From the NCBI GenBank assembly GCA_025454305.1, contig JALOOQ010000005.1:1-40589 (forward strand): a stretch of DNA of 40,589 nucleotides, in the 5' to 3' direction. Both the position numbers and the translations under genes were made by a program. Shown piece by piece: positions 12,085 through 22,861 of this stretch. Position 1 is the stretch's first letter. Every line of letters starts with the position of its first letter. The stretch comes from Cyanobium sp. Prado107. GTDB lineage: Bacteria; Cyanobacteriota; Cyanobacteriia; PCC-6307; Cyanobiaceae. The notes beneath the pieces were generated by a model, which saw nothing but the letters and a program-made list of their open reading frames with translations, was not told the origin of the DNA and ran no database searches.

Positions 12085-13524
12085 ATGGCCGTCGATTCCA
12101 CCGCGTCCGCCTGGAGCCAGCGCTTCGACCAGGGCCTTCATCCGGCGATCGAGCGCTTCAACGCCTCGATCGGTTTCGACATCACCCTGCTGCAGGAGGA
12201 CCTCGACGGCTCGATCGCCCACGCACGCATGCTGGGTCGCTGCGGCGTGATCAGCGAGGCCGAGGCCGAGGAACTGATCGGCGGGCTGGAGCAGGTGCGG
12301 GCCGAGGCGGCCCTGGGTGAGTTCAACCCCGGCCTGGAGGCAGAAGATGTGCACTTCGCCGTGGAGCGGCGGCTGATCGAGCTGCTCGGGCCCCTGGGCA
12401 AGAAGCTGCACACCGGCCGCTCCCGCAACGACCAGGTGGGCACCGACATCCGTCTGTGGCTGCGCCGCCGGATCGATGCCATCGATGGCGCCCTGCTGCG
12501 CTTCCAGCGGGCCCTGCTCGAGCAGGCCGAGCGCCATGCCGACACCCTGATCCCCGGCTACACCCACCTGCAGCGGGCCCAGCCCCTCTGCCTGGCCCAT
12601 CACCTGCTGGCCTATGTGGAGATGGCCGAGCGCGACCGCCAGCGCCTGGCCGATGTGCGCCGGCGGGTCAACATCTGCCCCCTGGGGGCGGCGGCCCTGG
12701 CCGGCACGCCGGTGCCGATCGATCGCCGCGCCACCGCCGCCGAGCTCGGCTTTGACGCCATTTACGCCAACAGCCTCGATGCGGTGAGCGACCGGGATTT
12801 CGCCGTGGAGTTCATGGCGGCGGGTTCCCTGGTGCTGGCCCACCTCAGCCGTCTGGCCGAAGAGGTGATCCTCTGGGCCAGTGAGGAGTTCGGTTTTGTC
12901 GCCCTCAGCGATCGCTGCGCCACCGGCAGCAGCCTGATGCCCCAGAAGAAGAACCCCGATGTGCCGGAGCTGGTGCGGGGCAAGAGCGGGCGCGTATTCG
13001 GCCACCTGATGGGCCTGCTCACGATGATCAAGGGCCTGCCCCTCGCCTACAACAAGGACTTCCAGGAAGACAAGGAAGCCCTCTTCGACGGCGTGAAAAC
13101 GGTGCTGGATTGTCTGGAGGCCATGGCGATCCTCTTCGAGGAGGGGCTGGAGTTCCGGCCCCAGCGGCTGGAGGCGGCGGTGGGCTCCGATTTTTCCAAC
13201 GCCACCGATGTGGCCGACTACCTGGTGACCCGGGGAGTGCCCTTCCGCGAGGCCTATCAGCTGGTGGGCGGCCTGGTGAAGACCTGCCTGGCCGAGGGGC
13301 TGCTGCTCCGGCAGCTGCCGCTGGAGCGCTGGCAGCAGCTGCATCCCGCCTTCGAGGCCGACATCTTCGCGGCGATCGAACCCCGCCAGGTGGTGGCGGC
13401 CCGCCGCAGCGAGGGTGGCACCGGCTTCGAGCAGGTGCGGGCACAGCTGGAGGTGCTGCGGCAGCGGCTGGGCCCGGCCAGGGCTGAACCGCAACCGAAT
13501 CCTGCCCCTAGGCTGGGCGGTTGA
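12085..13524 (+). CDS. argH: Argininosuccinate lyase ArgH
   Basis: 479 aa, normal length. ArgH splits argininosuccinate into arginine and fumarate, the last step of arginine synthesis. Family motifs are present in order: [10 protein letters not shown], the [12 protein letters not shown]-like segment ([13 protein letters not shown]) with the catalytic His, and [12 protein letters not shown], the mobile signature loop of the fumarase/aspartase superfamily with the catalytic Ser. The ATG at 12085 gives the usual N-terminus ([20 protein letters not shown]). The C-terminal end (after about residue 460) is loosely conserved. The RRM gene begins 37 bp downstream on the same strand. Confidence 0.97.
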   Translation: MAVDSTASAWSQRFDQGLHPAIERFNASIGFDITLLQEDLDGSIAHARMLGRCGVISEAEAEELIGGLEQVRAEAALGEFNPGLEAEDVHFAVERRLIELLGPLGKKLHTGRSRNDQVGTDIRLWLRRRIDAIDGALLRFQRALLEQAERHADTLIPGYTHLQRAQPLCLAHHLLAYVEMAERDRQRLADVRRRVNICPLGAAALAGTPVPIDRRATAAELGFDAIYANSLDAVSDRDFAVEFMAAGSLVLAHLSRLAEEVILWASEEFGFVALSDRCATGSSLMPQKKNPDVPELVRGKSGRVFGHLMGLLTMIKGLPLAYNKDFQEDKEALFDGVKTVLDCLEAMAILFEEGLEFRPQRLEAAVGSDFSNATDVADYLVTRGVPFREAYQLVGGLVKTCLAEGLLLRQLPLERWQQLHPAFEADIFAAIEPRQVVAARRSEGGTGFEQVRAQLEVLRQRLGPARAEPQPNPAPRLGG

Positions 13525-13561
13525 CAGGCCTGGGTTCCTTTCCCCGCCTGACCCCCTGGAC

Positions 13562-14077
13562 GTGAGCATCTTTGTCGGCAATCTGCCCTTCCGCGCTGAG
13601 CAGGAGGATGTGGTGGAGCTGTTTTCCCCCTTCGGGGATGTGGTCAACTGCTCGTTGCCCCTTGAGCGGGACACCGGCCGCAAGCGCGGTTTCGCCTTCG
13701 TGGAGATGGCCGACCCGGAGATGGAAGCCCGCGCCATCGAGGCGCTTCAGGGCGCTGAATTGATGGGTCGCCCGCTGCGCATCAACCGGGCCGAACCCCG
13801 CGGCAGCGCCCCTCGCCGCCCCTCCGGAGGCTATGGCGGCGGTGGCAGTGGTTACGGCGGTGGCGAGGGTGGCGGCCAGGGCGGCGGCGGCCATGGTGCC
13901 GGCGGCCCGAGGGGGTCGGGGGCCCGTGGCTGGGAAGACCGCAGCTATGGCGGCGGCACGCCCGAGGCAGGTTTCGAGGCCGGTCGCACCCGCCGCCGTC
14001 GCAGCGGCGGCGCGGGTGGCGGGTTTGACGGTGGCTTTCAGGACAGCGACGGCGGCTATCCCGGCGCGGAGGGCTGA
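13562..14077 (+). CDS. Glycine-rich RRM RNA-binding protein (Rbp family)
   Basis: 171 aa from a GTG start. One RRM covers residues 1-80, with RNP2 SIFVGNLP and RNP1 KRGFAFVEM clearly readable. It is followed by a long Gly-rich tail (GGYGGGGSGYGGGEGGG), with Arg-rich islands and a short acidic end. Cyanobacterial Rbp proteins of this design bind single-stranded RNA and help with cold stress, mRNA localisation to thylakoids or RNA turnover. The tail here is longer than in the short Rbp proteins, and may support self-association. The gene ends inside the 3' end of the opposing dihydrouridine synthase gene (22-bp overlap). Confidence 0.92.
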   Translation: MSIFVGNLPFRAEQEDVVELFSPFGDVVNCSLPLERDTGRKRGFAFVEMADPEMEARAIEALQGAELMGRPLRINRAEPRGSAPRRPSGGYGGGGSGYGGGEGGGQGGGGHGAGGPRGSGARGWEDRSYGGGTPEAGFEAGRTRRRRSGGAGGGFDGGFQDSDGGYPGAEG

Positions 14078-15111
14078 GCTTCCTCAAGCAGTCGGGCGGC
14101 GCGCTCCAGCACCTCGGGCCCGGCCTGTTGGGCCCCGGCTGCCTGGGTGATCTGCTGCCGCCACGGCCGTGCACCGGGAACCCCCTGCACCAGCTTCACC
14201 AGATGGCGTGCGATCGGCCACAGCCGTTCCCCGCGGCTGCACCATCGCTCGGCGTAGGGGATCAGACCGCGCAGCACTGTCGCGGCAGTGGCCTCATCCC
14301 CGTTCTCAGGCTCGGCATGGATGCTCCGGTCCACGCCGGCCCAGCGCAGGGGATGGTCGTAGGCCGCCCGTCCCACCATCACCCCATCCACATGGCGCAG
14401 CTGGTGGAGGCAGTCCTCCACGGTCTCCAGGCCGCCGTTGATCTCGATCGTCAGTCCGGGCCGGTCGGCCTTGAGGCGGTGCACCCAGTCGTGGCGCAGC
14501 GGCGGGATGGTGCGGTTCTGCTTCGGGTCCAGCCCCTGCAGCCAGGCCTTGCGCGCATGCACGCTGAAGCGCTGCGCTCCGGCGGCCGCCACGGTGTCCA
14601 CGAAGGTCAGCAGCTCCGCGTAGGAGTCGCGGTCGTCGATGCCGATCCGGTGCTTGACGGTCACCGGCAGCGGAGTCGCGGTGGCCATGGCCTCTACACA
14701 ACGCGCCACCCGCTGCGGTTCCGCCATCAGGCAGGCGCCGAAGCGCCCCTGCTGCACCTTTTCACTGGGGCAGCCCACATTGAGGTTGATCTCGTCGTAG
14801 CTCCAGCCGGCTGCCAGGCGGGCGGCTTCGGCCAGCAGCGCCGGGTCGTCACCGCCCACCTGCAGGGCCAGGGGCCTCTCGCAGGGATCGAAGCCCAGCA
14901 GCCGCTCCAGCCGGCCGCCGGGCCGATCAGCCCCCGGCTCCCGACTGGCATGGTGCAGGGCCCGGGCCACCACCATCTCGCTGTAGAGCAGGCTGTGGCG
15001 GGTGATCTGCCGCATCAGCACGCGGAAGTGCCGATCGGTGCAGTCCATCATCGGGGCCACACTGAAGCGGAAGCTGGTCACCCCCCTGCTCTGGCCGATC
15101 TCTTGCTCCAT
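14056..15111 (-). CDS. dusA: tRNA-dihydrouridine synthase, DusA type
   Basis: About 351 aa. This FMN enzyme reduces uridine to dihydrouridine in the tRNA D-loop (U20/U20a for DusA). The N-terminus FSVAPMMDCTDRHFRVLMRQ, LNVGCPSEKVQQGRFGACLM (catalytic Cys in FGACLM) and VTVKHRIGIDD are DusA-type signatures. The later EINGG and VMVGRAAYDHP are the FMN/phosphate contacts. The start is ambiguous: ATG 15111 is used here, and ATG 15132 is also possible but would overlap the divergent flavoprotein start. Only about 19 bp lie between the two divergent starts, so at least one is probably expressed from within its neighbour. Confidence 0.93.
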   Translation of the reverse strand: MEQEIGQSRGVTSFRFSVAPMMDCTDRHFRVLMRQITRHSLLYSEMVVARALHHASREPGADRPGGRLERLLGFDPCERPLALQVGGDDPALLAEAARLAAGWSYDEINLNVGCPSEKVQQGRFGACLMAEPQRVARCVEAMATATPLPVTVKHRIGIDDRDSYAELLTFVDTVAAAGAQRFSVHARKAWLQGLDPKQNRTIPPLRHDWVHRLKADRPGLTIEINGGLETVEDCLHQLRHVDGVMVGRAAYDHPLRWAGVDRSIHAEPENGDEATAATVLRGLIPYAERWCSRGERLWPIARHLVKLVQGVPGARPWRQQITQAAGAQQAGPEVLERAARLLEEAQPSAPG

Positions 15112-15130
15112 CCCTCCATGCTGCCCAGCC

Positions 15131-16423
15131 ATGCTTCCTGAGCGGCTGCCCGTGCTGGTGGCCGGGGGTGGTCCGGCGGGGTTCATGGCTGCCATCACCG
15201 CAGCCGAGGCCGGCGGGCGAGGTGTGCATCTGCTCGAGGCCACGCCTGAGCCCCTGCACAAGGTGCGCATCAGCGGCGGCGGTCGCTGCAATGTCACCCA
15301 TGCCTGCTGGGATCCCCGCGAGCTGGTGGCTCACTATCCCCGGGGCAGCCGCGCGTTGCGGGGCCCCTTCTCCCGGTTCGCGGCGGGGGATGCGCTGGCC
15401 TGGTTCCACGAGCACGGCCTGGAGCTGGTGGAGGAAGCCGATGGCCGCCTGTTCCCCCGCTCCAACCGCTCCAGCTCGGTGGTGGACACGCTCCGCCGGG
15501 CCGCCACCAGGGCCGGGGTGACGCTGCACACGGGTCTGGCCCTGCAAAGTGCCGCCCCGGCTCCGGACGGCTTTGCCCTGCAGCTGCGGGGCCAGCAGCT
15601 GAGCGGCCGGTCCGGCGGGGTCACGGCCCGTCGGCTGGTGCTGGCCACCGGCAGCCATCCCAGCGGGCGCCGGGTGGCGGCATCCCTGGGCCACAGCCTG
15701 GTGCCGCCGGTGCCCTCCCTGTTCACCCTGGCCCTGGCCGGCGAGACCCTGCTGGCCCTGGCCGGGGTGGCGATGGATCCGGTGGGCCTCACCCTGGAGC
15801 TGCCCGATGGGGGAATCCAGCGTCAGCGGGGGCCGGTGCTGATCACCCACTGGGGCCTCAGCGGCCCGGCCACGCTGCGGCTCACCGCCTTCGCCGCCCG
15901 CCAGCTGCACGCGTGCCGCTACCGCGCCAGGCTGCGGGTGGACTGGAGTGGTGGCCGCAGTCAGACGGATCTCGCGGAGCTCTTCCAGCAGGCCCGCGGC
16001 GCCCAGGCCCGGCGACAGCTCGGCAACGCCAGGCCCTGGCCGGAGCTCAGCCGCCGGCTCTGGCAGCATCTGCTCGCCGAGGCGGGGGCGATGCCGGAGC
16101 GGCGCTGGGCCGAGCTCACCCGGGAGCTGCAGGGGCACCTGATCCGTTCCCTGAGCGATTCCTGCTATGCGGTGAGCGGTCGCGGTCCCTTCGGCGAGGA
16201 GTTCGTCACCGCCGGTGGTGTTCCCCTGGGGGAGGTGAACCTGACGACGATGGAGAGTCGCCTGCAGCCCGGGCTGTTCATTGTGGGCGAGCTGCTGGAT
16301 GTGGACGGCATCACCGGAGGCTTCAACTTCCAGCACTGCTGGACCTCGGGATGGATTGCCGGGCAATCCATCAGCGGATCAACGAGTGTAGCGGAAATCA
16401 GCGGATCTGATCGAAGATGTTGA
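15131..16423 (+). CDS. HI0933-family FAD/NAD(P)-dependent flavoprotein
   Basis: 430 aa. The N-terminus VLVAGGGPAGFMAAITAAEA is a Rossmann FAD-binding motif. VRISGGGRCNVTHA is diagnostic of the HI0933/BaiN-like flavoprotein family, and GEFVTAGGV-type and VGELLDVDGITGGFNFQ segments complete the FAD fold. Family members are commonly annotated NAD(P)/FAD-dependent oxidoreductase; the substrate is not established for cyanobacteria. The C-terminus after SGWIAGQ is a loosely conserved tail (SISGSTSVAEISGSDRRC) that runs 26 bp into the end of pilC on the other strand. This suggests the stop was lost and replaced by one inside the neighbour. Confidence 0.92.
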   Translation: MLPERLPVLVAGGGPAGFMAAITAAEAGGRGVHLLEATPEPLHKVRISGGGRCNVTHACWDPRELVAHYPRGSRALRGPFSRFAAGDALAWFHEHGLELVEEADGRLFPRSNRSSSVVDTLRRAATRAGVTLHTGLALQSAAPAPDGFALQLRGQQLSGRSGGVTARRLVLATGSHPSGRRVAASLGHSLVPPVPSLFTLALAGETLLALAGVAMDPVGLTLELPDGGIQRQRGPVLITHWGLSGPATLRLTAFAARQLHACRYRARLRVDWSGGRSQTDLAELFQQARGAQARRQLGNARPWPELSRRLWQHLLAEAGAMPERRWAELTRELQGHLIRSLSDSCYAVSGRGPFGEEFVTAGGVPLGEVNLTTMESRLQPGLFIVGELLDVDGITGGFNFQHCWTSGWIAGQSISGSTSVAEISGSDRRC

Positions 16424-17657
16424 ACATTGGCAGATACATCGCAACCAGGATGACCCCCACGATGCCACCCACAAAGATGATCATCATCGGTTCAAGAAGT
16501 GAGGTCAGGGCCTTGGTTGCGTTCTCAACCTCATCTTCGTAGAAGTCGGCCACCTTGGAGAGCATGGTGTCCATTTCCCCGGTTTCCTCGCCGATGGCGA
16601 GCATGCTGAGAGCGAGCTCCGGGAAGGCCTTGGTGCGTCCCAGCGCAACGCTCAGGGGAATGCCCTGCATCACGTCCTCACGGCTGTTGGCAATGGTGTC
16701 GGCGATGATCGAGTTGCCGGTGATTTCCCGCACCACATCGAGCGAGAGAAGGATCGGCACGCCGGCCCGGGTGAGGGAGCTGAAGGTGCGGCAGAACCGT
16801 GCGGTGGCGGTTTTCTGGATGAGATCCCCGAACAGAGGCAGCTTGAGCATCAGAGCGTCGATGCGCCGTCTGCCGTAGTGGGTTCTGTAAAACCGCACCA
16901 GGATGAAAATGGCCAGCGCGATTCCGGCGGCCACGAAGATCGCGGCACTGGACCGCAGCAGATTGCTGATATTCAGGAAGAACAGGGTAAAGGCAGGCAG
17001 TTCAGCGCCCAGCTGAGAATAGAGATCTGCGAAAATGGGAATGATGAACAGCATCATTCCAAAGAACACAGCGATGGCGATCACCAGCACCGCGATCGGG
17101 TAGGCCAGGGCGCCCTTCACCTTGTTCTGGAGCTTGGCGTTCTGCTCCAACAGCTGGCCAAGGCGGCGCAGCGCCTCATCCAGCACCCCCCCCGCCTCGC
17201 CGGCCTCCACCATGGCGATCGTGAGTCGGTCGAACACCTGCGGCCAGGCCCGCATCGCCATGCCCAGGGTGTTGCCCTGGTTGAGCTCCAGGCTCACCGA
17301 TTCCAGCGCCCGCTTGAACACCGGCAGTTTCTGCTGGGATGCCATCAGCTCGATGCTGCGGATGATGGGCACACCGGTGCTCACCAGGGCGCCCATCTTG
17401 CTGGCGAACACGGCGCGGTGGCGGATGCCCGGCCGCCGCTCGAACAGGCTCTGCAGGCCGGAGAAGCGCAGCTTGCGCTTCAGTTCTTCCTGTGCCCGCT
17501 GACTGCTGGCGGAACTGCGTGGCTTGACCTTGATGTCGTTCACCAGAATGCCGCGCTGGCGCAGGCGTCGCTTCGCCTGCAGCAGATCCCCCGCATCCAC
17601 GTCGATGGCCTGTGTCTTGCCTCGGCTGTTGGTGTAGCTGGCGGTGAAGGTGGGCAT
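16398..17657 (-). CDS. pilC: Type IV pilus inner-membrane platform protein PilC
   Basis: 419 aa, usual length for PilC/GspF. Two GspF cytoplasmic domains (about 75-195 and 275-400) are separated by membrane segments: AVLVIAIAVFFGMMLFIIPI, SSAAIFVAAGIALAIFILV and the C-terminal IIFVGGIVGVILVAMYLPMF. The N-terminal segment has the PilC-type FTASYTNSRGKTQAIDVDAG start and EARRRLR-like helix (LLQAKRRLRQRGI). PilC couples the PilB and PilT motors to the pilus base. It is the last gene of the leftward pilB-pilT-pilC cluster, 63 bp after pilT. No pilin or secretin gene is in the window. Confidence 0.96.
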   Translation of the reverse strand: MPTFTASYTNSRGKTQAIDVDAGDLLQAKRRLRQRGILVNDIKVKPRSSASSQRAQEELKRKLRFSGLQSLFERRPGIRHRAVFASKMGALVSTGVPIIRSIELMASQQKLPVFKRALESVSLELNQGNTLGMAMRAWPQVFDRLTIAMVEAGEAGGVLDEALRRLGQLLEQNAKLQNKVKGALAYPIAVLVIAIAVFFGMMLFIIPIFADLYSQLGAELPAFTLFFLNISNLLRSSAAIFVAAGIALAIFILVRFYRTHYGRRRIDALMLKLPLFGDLIQKTATARFCRTFSSLTRAGVPILLSLDVVREITGNSIIADTIANSREDVMQGIPLSVALGRTKAFPELALSMLAIGEETGEMDTMLSKVADFYEDEVENATKALTSLLEPMMIIFVGGIVGVILVAMYLPMFNIFDQIR

Positions 17658-17689
17658 GGTCGGAGATGTGGGGAGATCGACGCAGAGGG

Positions 17690-17720
17690 ATCGGCCGGGG
17701 AACAGCCCATCGGCCGGGGA
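17690..17720. repeat. 12-bp direct repeat in the pilT-pilC gap
   Basis: ATCGGCCGGGGA occurs at 17690-17701 and again at 17709-17720, seven bases apart, directly between the pilT stop and the pilC start. It occupies about half of the 63-bp gap. It could be a protein-binding pair or the product of replication slippage; I see no way to decide. Confidence 0.4.
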
Positions 17721-18800
17721 TCAGCTCACCTGGGCGATCAGACGCTTGAGTTCCTCCGGTTTGGTGGTTTTGGCGAGAGCTTCGTCCATGGTCACCTCGT
17801 TGGCAACCACTAGGTCGGCCAGCGCTTTCTCCAGGGTCTGCATTGCCATCTGGCCGCCCGTCTGGATCTGGGAATACAGCTGGGCCGTCTTGCCCTCCCG
17901 GATCAGGTTGGCGATGGCCGGGGTGTTGATCATGATCTCCTGGGCCATCACCCGGCCCAGCTGACCGGGAGACGGACGGTGCCGGACGCAGAGCGTCTGG
18001 GCGAACACCGCGGCCAGGCTGGTGCTGAGTTGCACGCGAATCTGGGTCTGCTGGCCGGCCGGGAACACGTCCACCATCCGGTCCACCGTCTGGGCGGCGG
18101 AGCTGGTGTGCAGGGTGCCGAACACAAGGTGGCCGGTTTCAGCTGCGGTGATCGCCAGCTGGATCGTTTCCAGGTCGCGCATTTCCCCCACCAGGATGAC
18201 GTCGGGGTCTTCGCGGAGGGCCGCCCGCAGGGCGTTGGCGAAGCTGCGGGTGTCGTCGTGCACCTGTCGTTGGTGCACGACGCTTTTCTCAGAGCGGTAG
18301 GTGAACTCGATCGGATCCTCGATCGTGATGATGTGCTCGGCGCGGGTCTTGTTGATGTGATCGAGGATGGCCGCCAGGGTGGTGGTCTTGCCGGAGCCGG
18401 TGGGGCCGGTCACCAGCACCAGCCCCTTGGGCAGTCGGCTCACCTCTTCTACGACCGAAGGCAGGCCGAGGGCCTGCATGCTGGGAATCTCATTGCCCAA
18501 GGCGCGCAGGCTGGCCGCGTAGGTGCCGCGCTGCCGGAACACGTTCACCCGGAAGCGGGCGACTCCCCGCAGGCCGTAGGAGCAGTCCAGTTCCCACTCC
18601 TGCTCCAGCTGCTTGCGCTGGGAATTGTTGAGCATGGAAAAGATCAGCTTGTTGCAGGCGTCGCTGTCCAATTGCTCGTCCTGGATCGGCCGCAGCTGGC
18701 CGTTGAAGCGCCCGTAGGGAGGCAAGCCGGCGCTGATGTGCAGGTCGCTGCCGCCATCGGCAACGAGCTGGCTCATCAGATCCTCGATCATCACGGCCAT
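17721..18800 (-). CDS. pilT: Type IV pilus retraction ATPase PilT
   Basis: 359 aa. PilT drives pilus retraction and, in bacteria that take up DNA, is needed for competence. The PAS-like N-terminal domain is followed by the RecA-like core. The P-loop GPTGSGKTT is at about 132-140, with the acidic box ITIEDPIEF, Walker B VILVGEMRDLETI, His box HLVFGTLHTSSAA and the near-C-terminal PilT-specific motif AIANLIREGK (a variant of AIRNLIRE). All key residues are present. It starts 22 bp after the pilB stop. Confidence 0.97.
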   Translation of the reverse strand: MAVMIEDLMSQLVADGGSDLHISAGLPPYGRFNGQLRPIQDEQLDSDACNKLIFSMLNNSQRKQLEQEWELDCSYGLRGVARFRVNVFRQRGTYAASLRALGNEIPSMQALGLPSVVEEVSRLPKGLVLVTGPTGSGKTTTLAAILDHINKTRAEHIITIEDPIEFTYRSEKSVVHQRQVHDDTRSFANALRAALREDPDVILVGEMRDLETIQLAITAAETGHLVFGTLHTSSAAQTVDRMVDVFPAGQQTQIRVQLSTSLAAVFAQTLCVRHRPSPGQLGRVMAQEIMINTPAIANLIREGKTAQLYSQIQTGGQMAMQTLEKALADLVVANEVTMDEALAKTTKPEELKRLIAQVS

Positions 18801-18822
18801 GGGAAACCTCGGGAAGGGTTGA

Positions 18823-20607
<1,785 letters not shown>

Positions 20608-20626
20608 GCGCCGAAGGTGCGGGCTT

Positions 20627-20642
20627 CCCCCGCTTGTGGGGG
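20627..20642. promoter_or_regulatory. C5/G5 hairpin in the pilB leader
   Basis: CCCCC (20627-20631) pairs with GGGGG (20638-20642) around GCTTGT, about 20 nt upstream of the pilB ATG on the minus strand. The 86-bp pilB-grpE gap must hold both promoters. I see no CIRCE element (TTAGCACTC-N9-GAGTGCTAA) for grpE. A role as a translational control hairpin for pilB is inference. Confidence 0.3.
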
Positions 20643-20693
20643 GCGGCCCTGGAGTTCCAACATGTCTAGAACCAAAGCCTGCGCTTGTCAGCC

Positions 20694-21437
20694 ATGAGTG
20701 GAGAATCTGCGGTGGGGCCCGAGTCCAGCGCCGGAGCTGATCTGCAGCACCCACTTCCGCAGGACCCATCGGGGACCGCTGCCGCCCCGGAGTCTGGCCT
20801 GCCCGGCCCTTCCGGGACCGAAGCCGCCCCGGAGAGTCCTGGCGGTGCCGGCGATGAGGCCCAGGCTGAAGGCGACCTCGATCCCGGGCAGCGCGCCGCC
20901 CGGCTGGAGGCCGAGCTGGCGGCCCTGAAGGCCGATTACGACAACCTCAACGGCCAGTACGTGCGCCTGGCGGCGGACTTCGACAACTTCCGCAAGCGCC
21001 AGAGCCGCGACCAGGATGACCTGCGCCTGCAGATCACCTGCGGCACCCTGAGCGAGATCCTGCCGGTGCTGGACAACTTCGAGCGGGCACGGCAGCAGCT
21101 CACTCCCCAGCATGAGGAGGCCCAGACCCTCCATCGCAGCTACCAGGGCCTGTACAAGCAGCTGGTCGAGGTGTTCAAGCAGCTGGGTGTTTCTCCAATG
21201 CGCGTGGAGGGTGAGCCCTTCGATCCCAGCCTGCACGAAGCGGTGCTCCGGGAGGAGAGCCAGGAGCATCCCGAAGATGTGGTCATCGCCGAACTGCAGC
21301 GCGGGTACCAGCTCTCGGGCCGGGTGCTGCGCCATGCCCTCGTGAAGGTGTCCATGGGCCCCGGTCCCGAGTCCACCCCGGCCGCAACCGACGGCCAGGC
21401 CGGCAGCGAGGCCCAGGCCGCGTCCTTCGACGCTTGA
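20694..21437 (+). CDS. grpE: Nucleotide exchange factor GrpE
   Basis: 247 aa from ATG 20694. GrpE releases ADP from DnaK. The first 75 residues are a Pro/Glu/Ala-rich disordered extension, common in cyanobacterial GrpE. A long coiled coil follows ([20 protein letters not shown]), then [15 protein letters not shown], the central signature, and the beta-domain ending [19 protein letters not shown], which is diagnostic. A low-complexity tail closes it. dnaJ begins 3 bp downstream, so the two are translated together; dnaK is not in the window. Confidence 0.96.
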   Translation: MSGESAVGPESSAGADLQHPLPQDPSGTAAAPESGLPGPSGTEAAPESPGGAGDEAQAEGDLDPGQRAARLEAELAALKADYDNLNGQYVRLAADFDNFRKRQSRDQDDLRLQITCGTLSEILPVLDNFERARQQLTPQHEEAQTLHRSYQGLYKQLVEVFKQLGVSPMRVEGEPFDPSLHEAVLREESQEHPEDVVIAELQRGYQLSGRVLRHALVKVSMGPGPESTPAATDGQAGSEAQAASFDA

Positions 21438-21440
21438 GCC

Positions 21441-22565
21441 ATGGCCGACTACTACGACCTGCTTGGGGTCAGCCGTGACGCCGATGCCGACACCCTCAAG
21501 CGGGCCTACCGGCGCCTGGCCCGCCAGTACCACCCGGACATCAACAAGGATCCGGGAGCCGAGGATCGCTTCAAGGAGATCGGCCGGGCCTATGAGGTGC
21601 TCAGTGATCCCCAGACCAGGGCTCGCTACGACCAGTTCGGTGAGGCCGGCCTCGGTGGAGCTGCCGGCATGCCGGACATGGGCGACATGGGTGGCTTCGC
21701 CGACCTGTTCGAAACGTTCTTCAGCGGCTTCGGCGGGGCGCCCGGTGGAGGTCCGCGCCGCCGCGGCCCGCGCCAGGGAGACGACCTGCGCCTGGATCTG
21801 ACGATCACCTTTCAGGAGGCCGTCTCCGGCATCGAGAAAGAGGTGCAGATCCGCCATCTGGAGACCTGCTCCACCTGCAAGGGCAGTGGCGCCAAGGCCG
21901 GCAGCGGTCCCACCACCTGCCCCACCTGCGGGGGTGCCGGCCAGGTGCGACGCGCCACCCGCACGCCGTTCGGCAGTTTCACCCAGGTGGCCGCCTGCCC
22001 CACCTGCGAAGGCAGCGGCGAGGTGATCGCCGACCCCTGCGGTGCCTGCGGCGGCCAGGGCCTCCAGCAGGTGCGCAAGAAGCTGCGCATCAACATCCCC
22101 GCCGGTGTCGATTCCGGAACGCGTCTGCGGGTGGCCAGTGAGGGCAACGCCGGACAGCGGGGTGGTCCTGCCGGCGATCTCTACGTGTTCCTCAGCGTGC
22201 AGCCCCACCCCCACCTGCGCCGGGACGGGATCAACGTCCAGTCGGAGGTGACGCTCAACTATCTGCAGGCGATCCTCGGCGACACGATCGAGGTGGAGAC
22301 CGTCGACGGGCATGAGCAGCTGACCATTCCGCCGGGCACCCAGCCGGGGGCGGTGCTGAGCCTGCAGGGCAAGGGAATCCCCAGGCTCGGCAACCCGGTG
22401 GCCCGGGGCAACCACCTGTTCACCGTGAAGGTGCAGCTGCCCACCCGGATCACGGATCACGAGCGCGAGCTGCTCGAGGAGCTGGCCGGCCACCACACCC
22501 GCAAGGGTGACAAGCATCCCCACAAGAGCGGGTTGTTCGGCGGCCTTTTCGGCCACCGCGACTGA
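21441..22565 (+). CDS. dnaJ: Chaperone DnaJ (type I Hsp40)
   Basis: 374 aa. The J domain (residues 1-70) has the essential HPD in [13 protein letters not shown]-rich stretch (about 72-115, [16 protein letters not shown]) is followed by the zinc domain with four repeats ([32 protein letters not shown]) and the C-terminal substrate-binding domains. It is therefore a full type I DnaJ that can stimulate DnaK and hold unfolded clients. It lies 3 bp after grpE and 26 bp before the TusA-like gene. Confidence 0.97.
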   Translation: MADYYDLLGVSRDADADTLKRAYRRLARQYHPDINKDPGAEDRFKEIGRAYEVLSDPQTRARYDQFGEAGLGGAAGMPDMGDMGGFADLFETFFSGFGGAPGGGPRRRGPRQGDDLRLDLTITFQEAVSGIEKEVQIRHLETCSTCKGSGAKAGSGPTTCPTCGGAGQVRRATRTPFGSFTQVAACPTCEGSGEVIADPCGACGGQGLQQVRKKLRINIPAGVDSGTRLRVASEGNAGQRGGPAGDLYVFLSVQPHPHLRRDGINVQSEVTLNYLQAILGDTIEVETVDGHEQLTIPPGTQPGAVLSLQGKGIPRLGNPVARGNHLFTVKVQLPTRITDHERELLEELAGHHTRKGDKHPHKSGLFGGLFGHRD

Positions 22566-22591
22566 TCCGCCCCGGACACTCCCCGGCTGCC

Positions 22592-22861
22592 ATGGCATCG
22601 ACCCCGTCCCCTCCCGCCTCCCGCCTGAACCTGCGCGGCACCCCCTGTCCGCTCAATTTCATCCGCTCCCGGCTGGCCCTGGAGGCCCTCGCCCCCGGGG
22701 AGTGGCTGCAGCTGGATCTCGACCCCGGCGAACCGGAGCAGATGGTGAGCGAAGGCCTGCGCCAGGCCGGCCACTGCGTGCAGCGGCTGGCGGAGCCCCC
22801 GGCTGAGGAGGGTGATGATCCTGCCGGGGTCCGCCTGCTCGTCAGGCGGCATGACGGCTGA
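22592..22861 (+). CDS. TusA-family sulfur-carrier protein
   Basis: 89 aa. LRGTPCPLNFIRSRLALE contains the CPxx signature of the TusA/YedF/SirA family, whose single cysteine carries persulfide sulfur, e.g. for tRNA thiolation or cofactor synthesis. It has the family's beta-alpha-beta-alpha-beta-beta size. In picocyanobacteria it commonly sits between dnaJ and rsgA, as here, but I know of no proven function for that setting. Its last 11 bp overlap the rsgA start, so translation is probably coupled. Confidence 0.9.
   Translation: MASTPSPPASRLNLRGTPCPLNFIRSRLALEALAPGEWLQLDLDPGEPEQMVSEGLRQAGHCVQRLAEPPAEEGDDPAGVRLLVRRHDG

Noticed and set aside
10582-13737. Very long open frame on the minus strand (over 1000 codons) across the phosphatase, argH and RRM genes
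   Set aside because: It is antisense to three well-identified genes and has no recognisable domains; G/C-rich third positions leave few stops in this frame.
20640-20694. GTTC/GAAC half-sites around ACATGT and TCTAGA upstream of grpE as a heat-shock operator
   Set aside because: The match is only four bases per arm with mismatches inside, and no CIRCE element or known consensus fits.
20688-22598. Open frame of about 636 codons on the minus strand
   Set aside because: Antisense shadow of grpE and dnaJ with no protein character.
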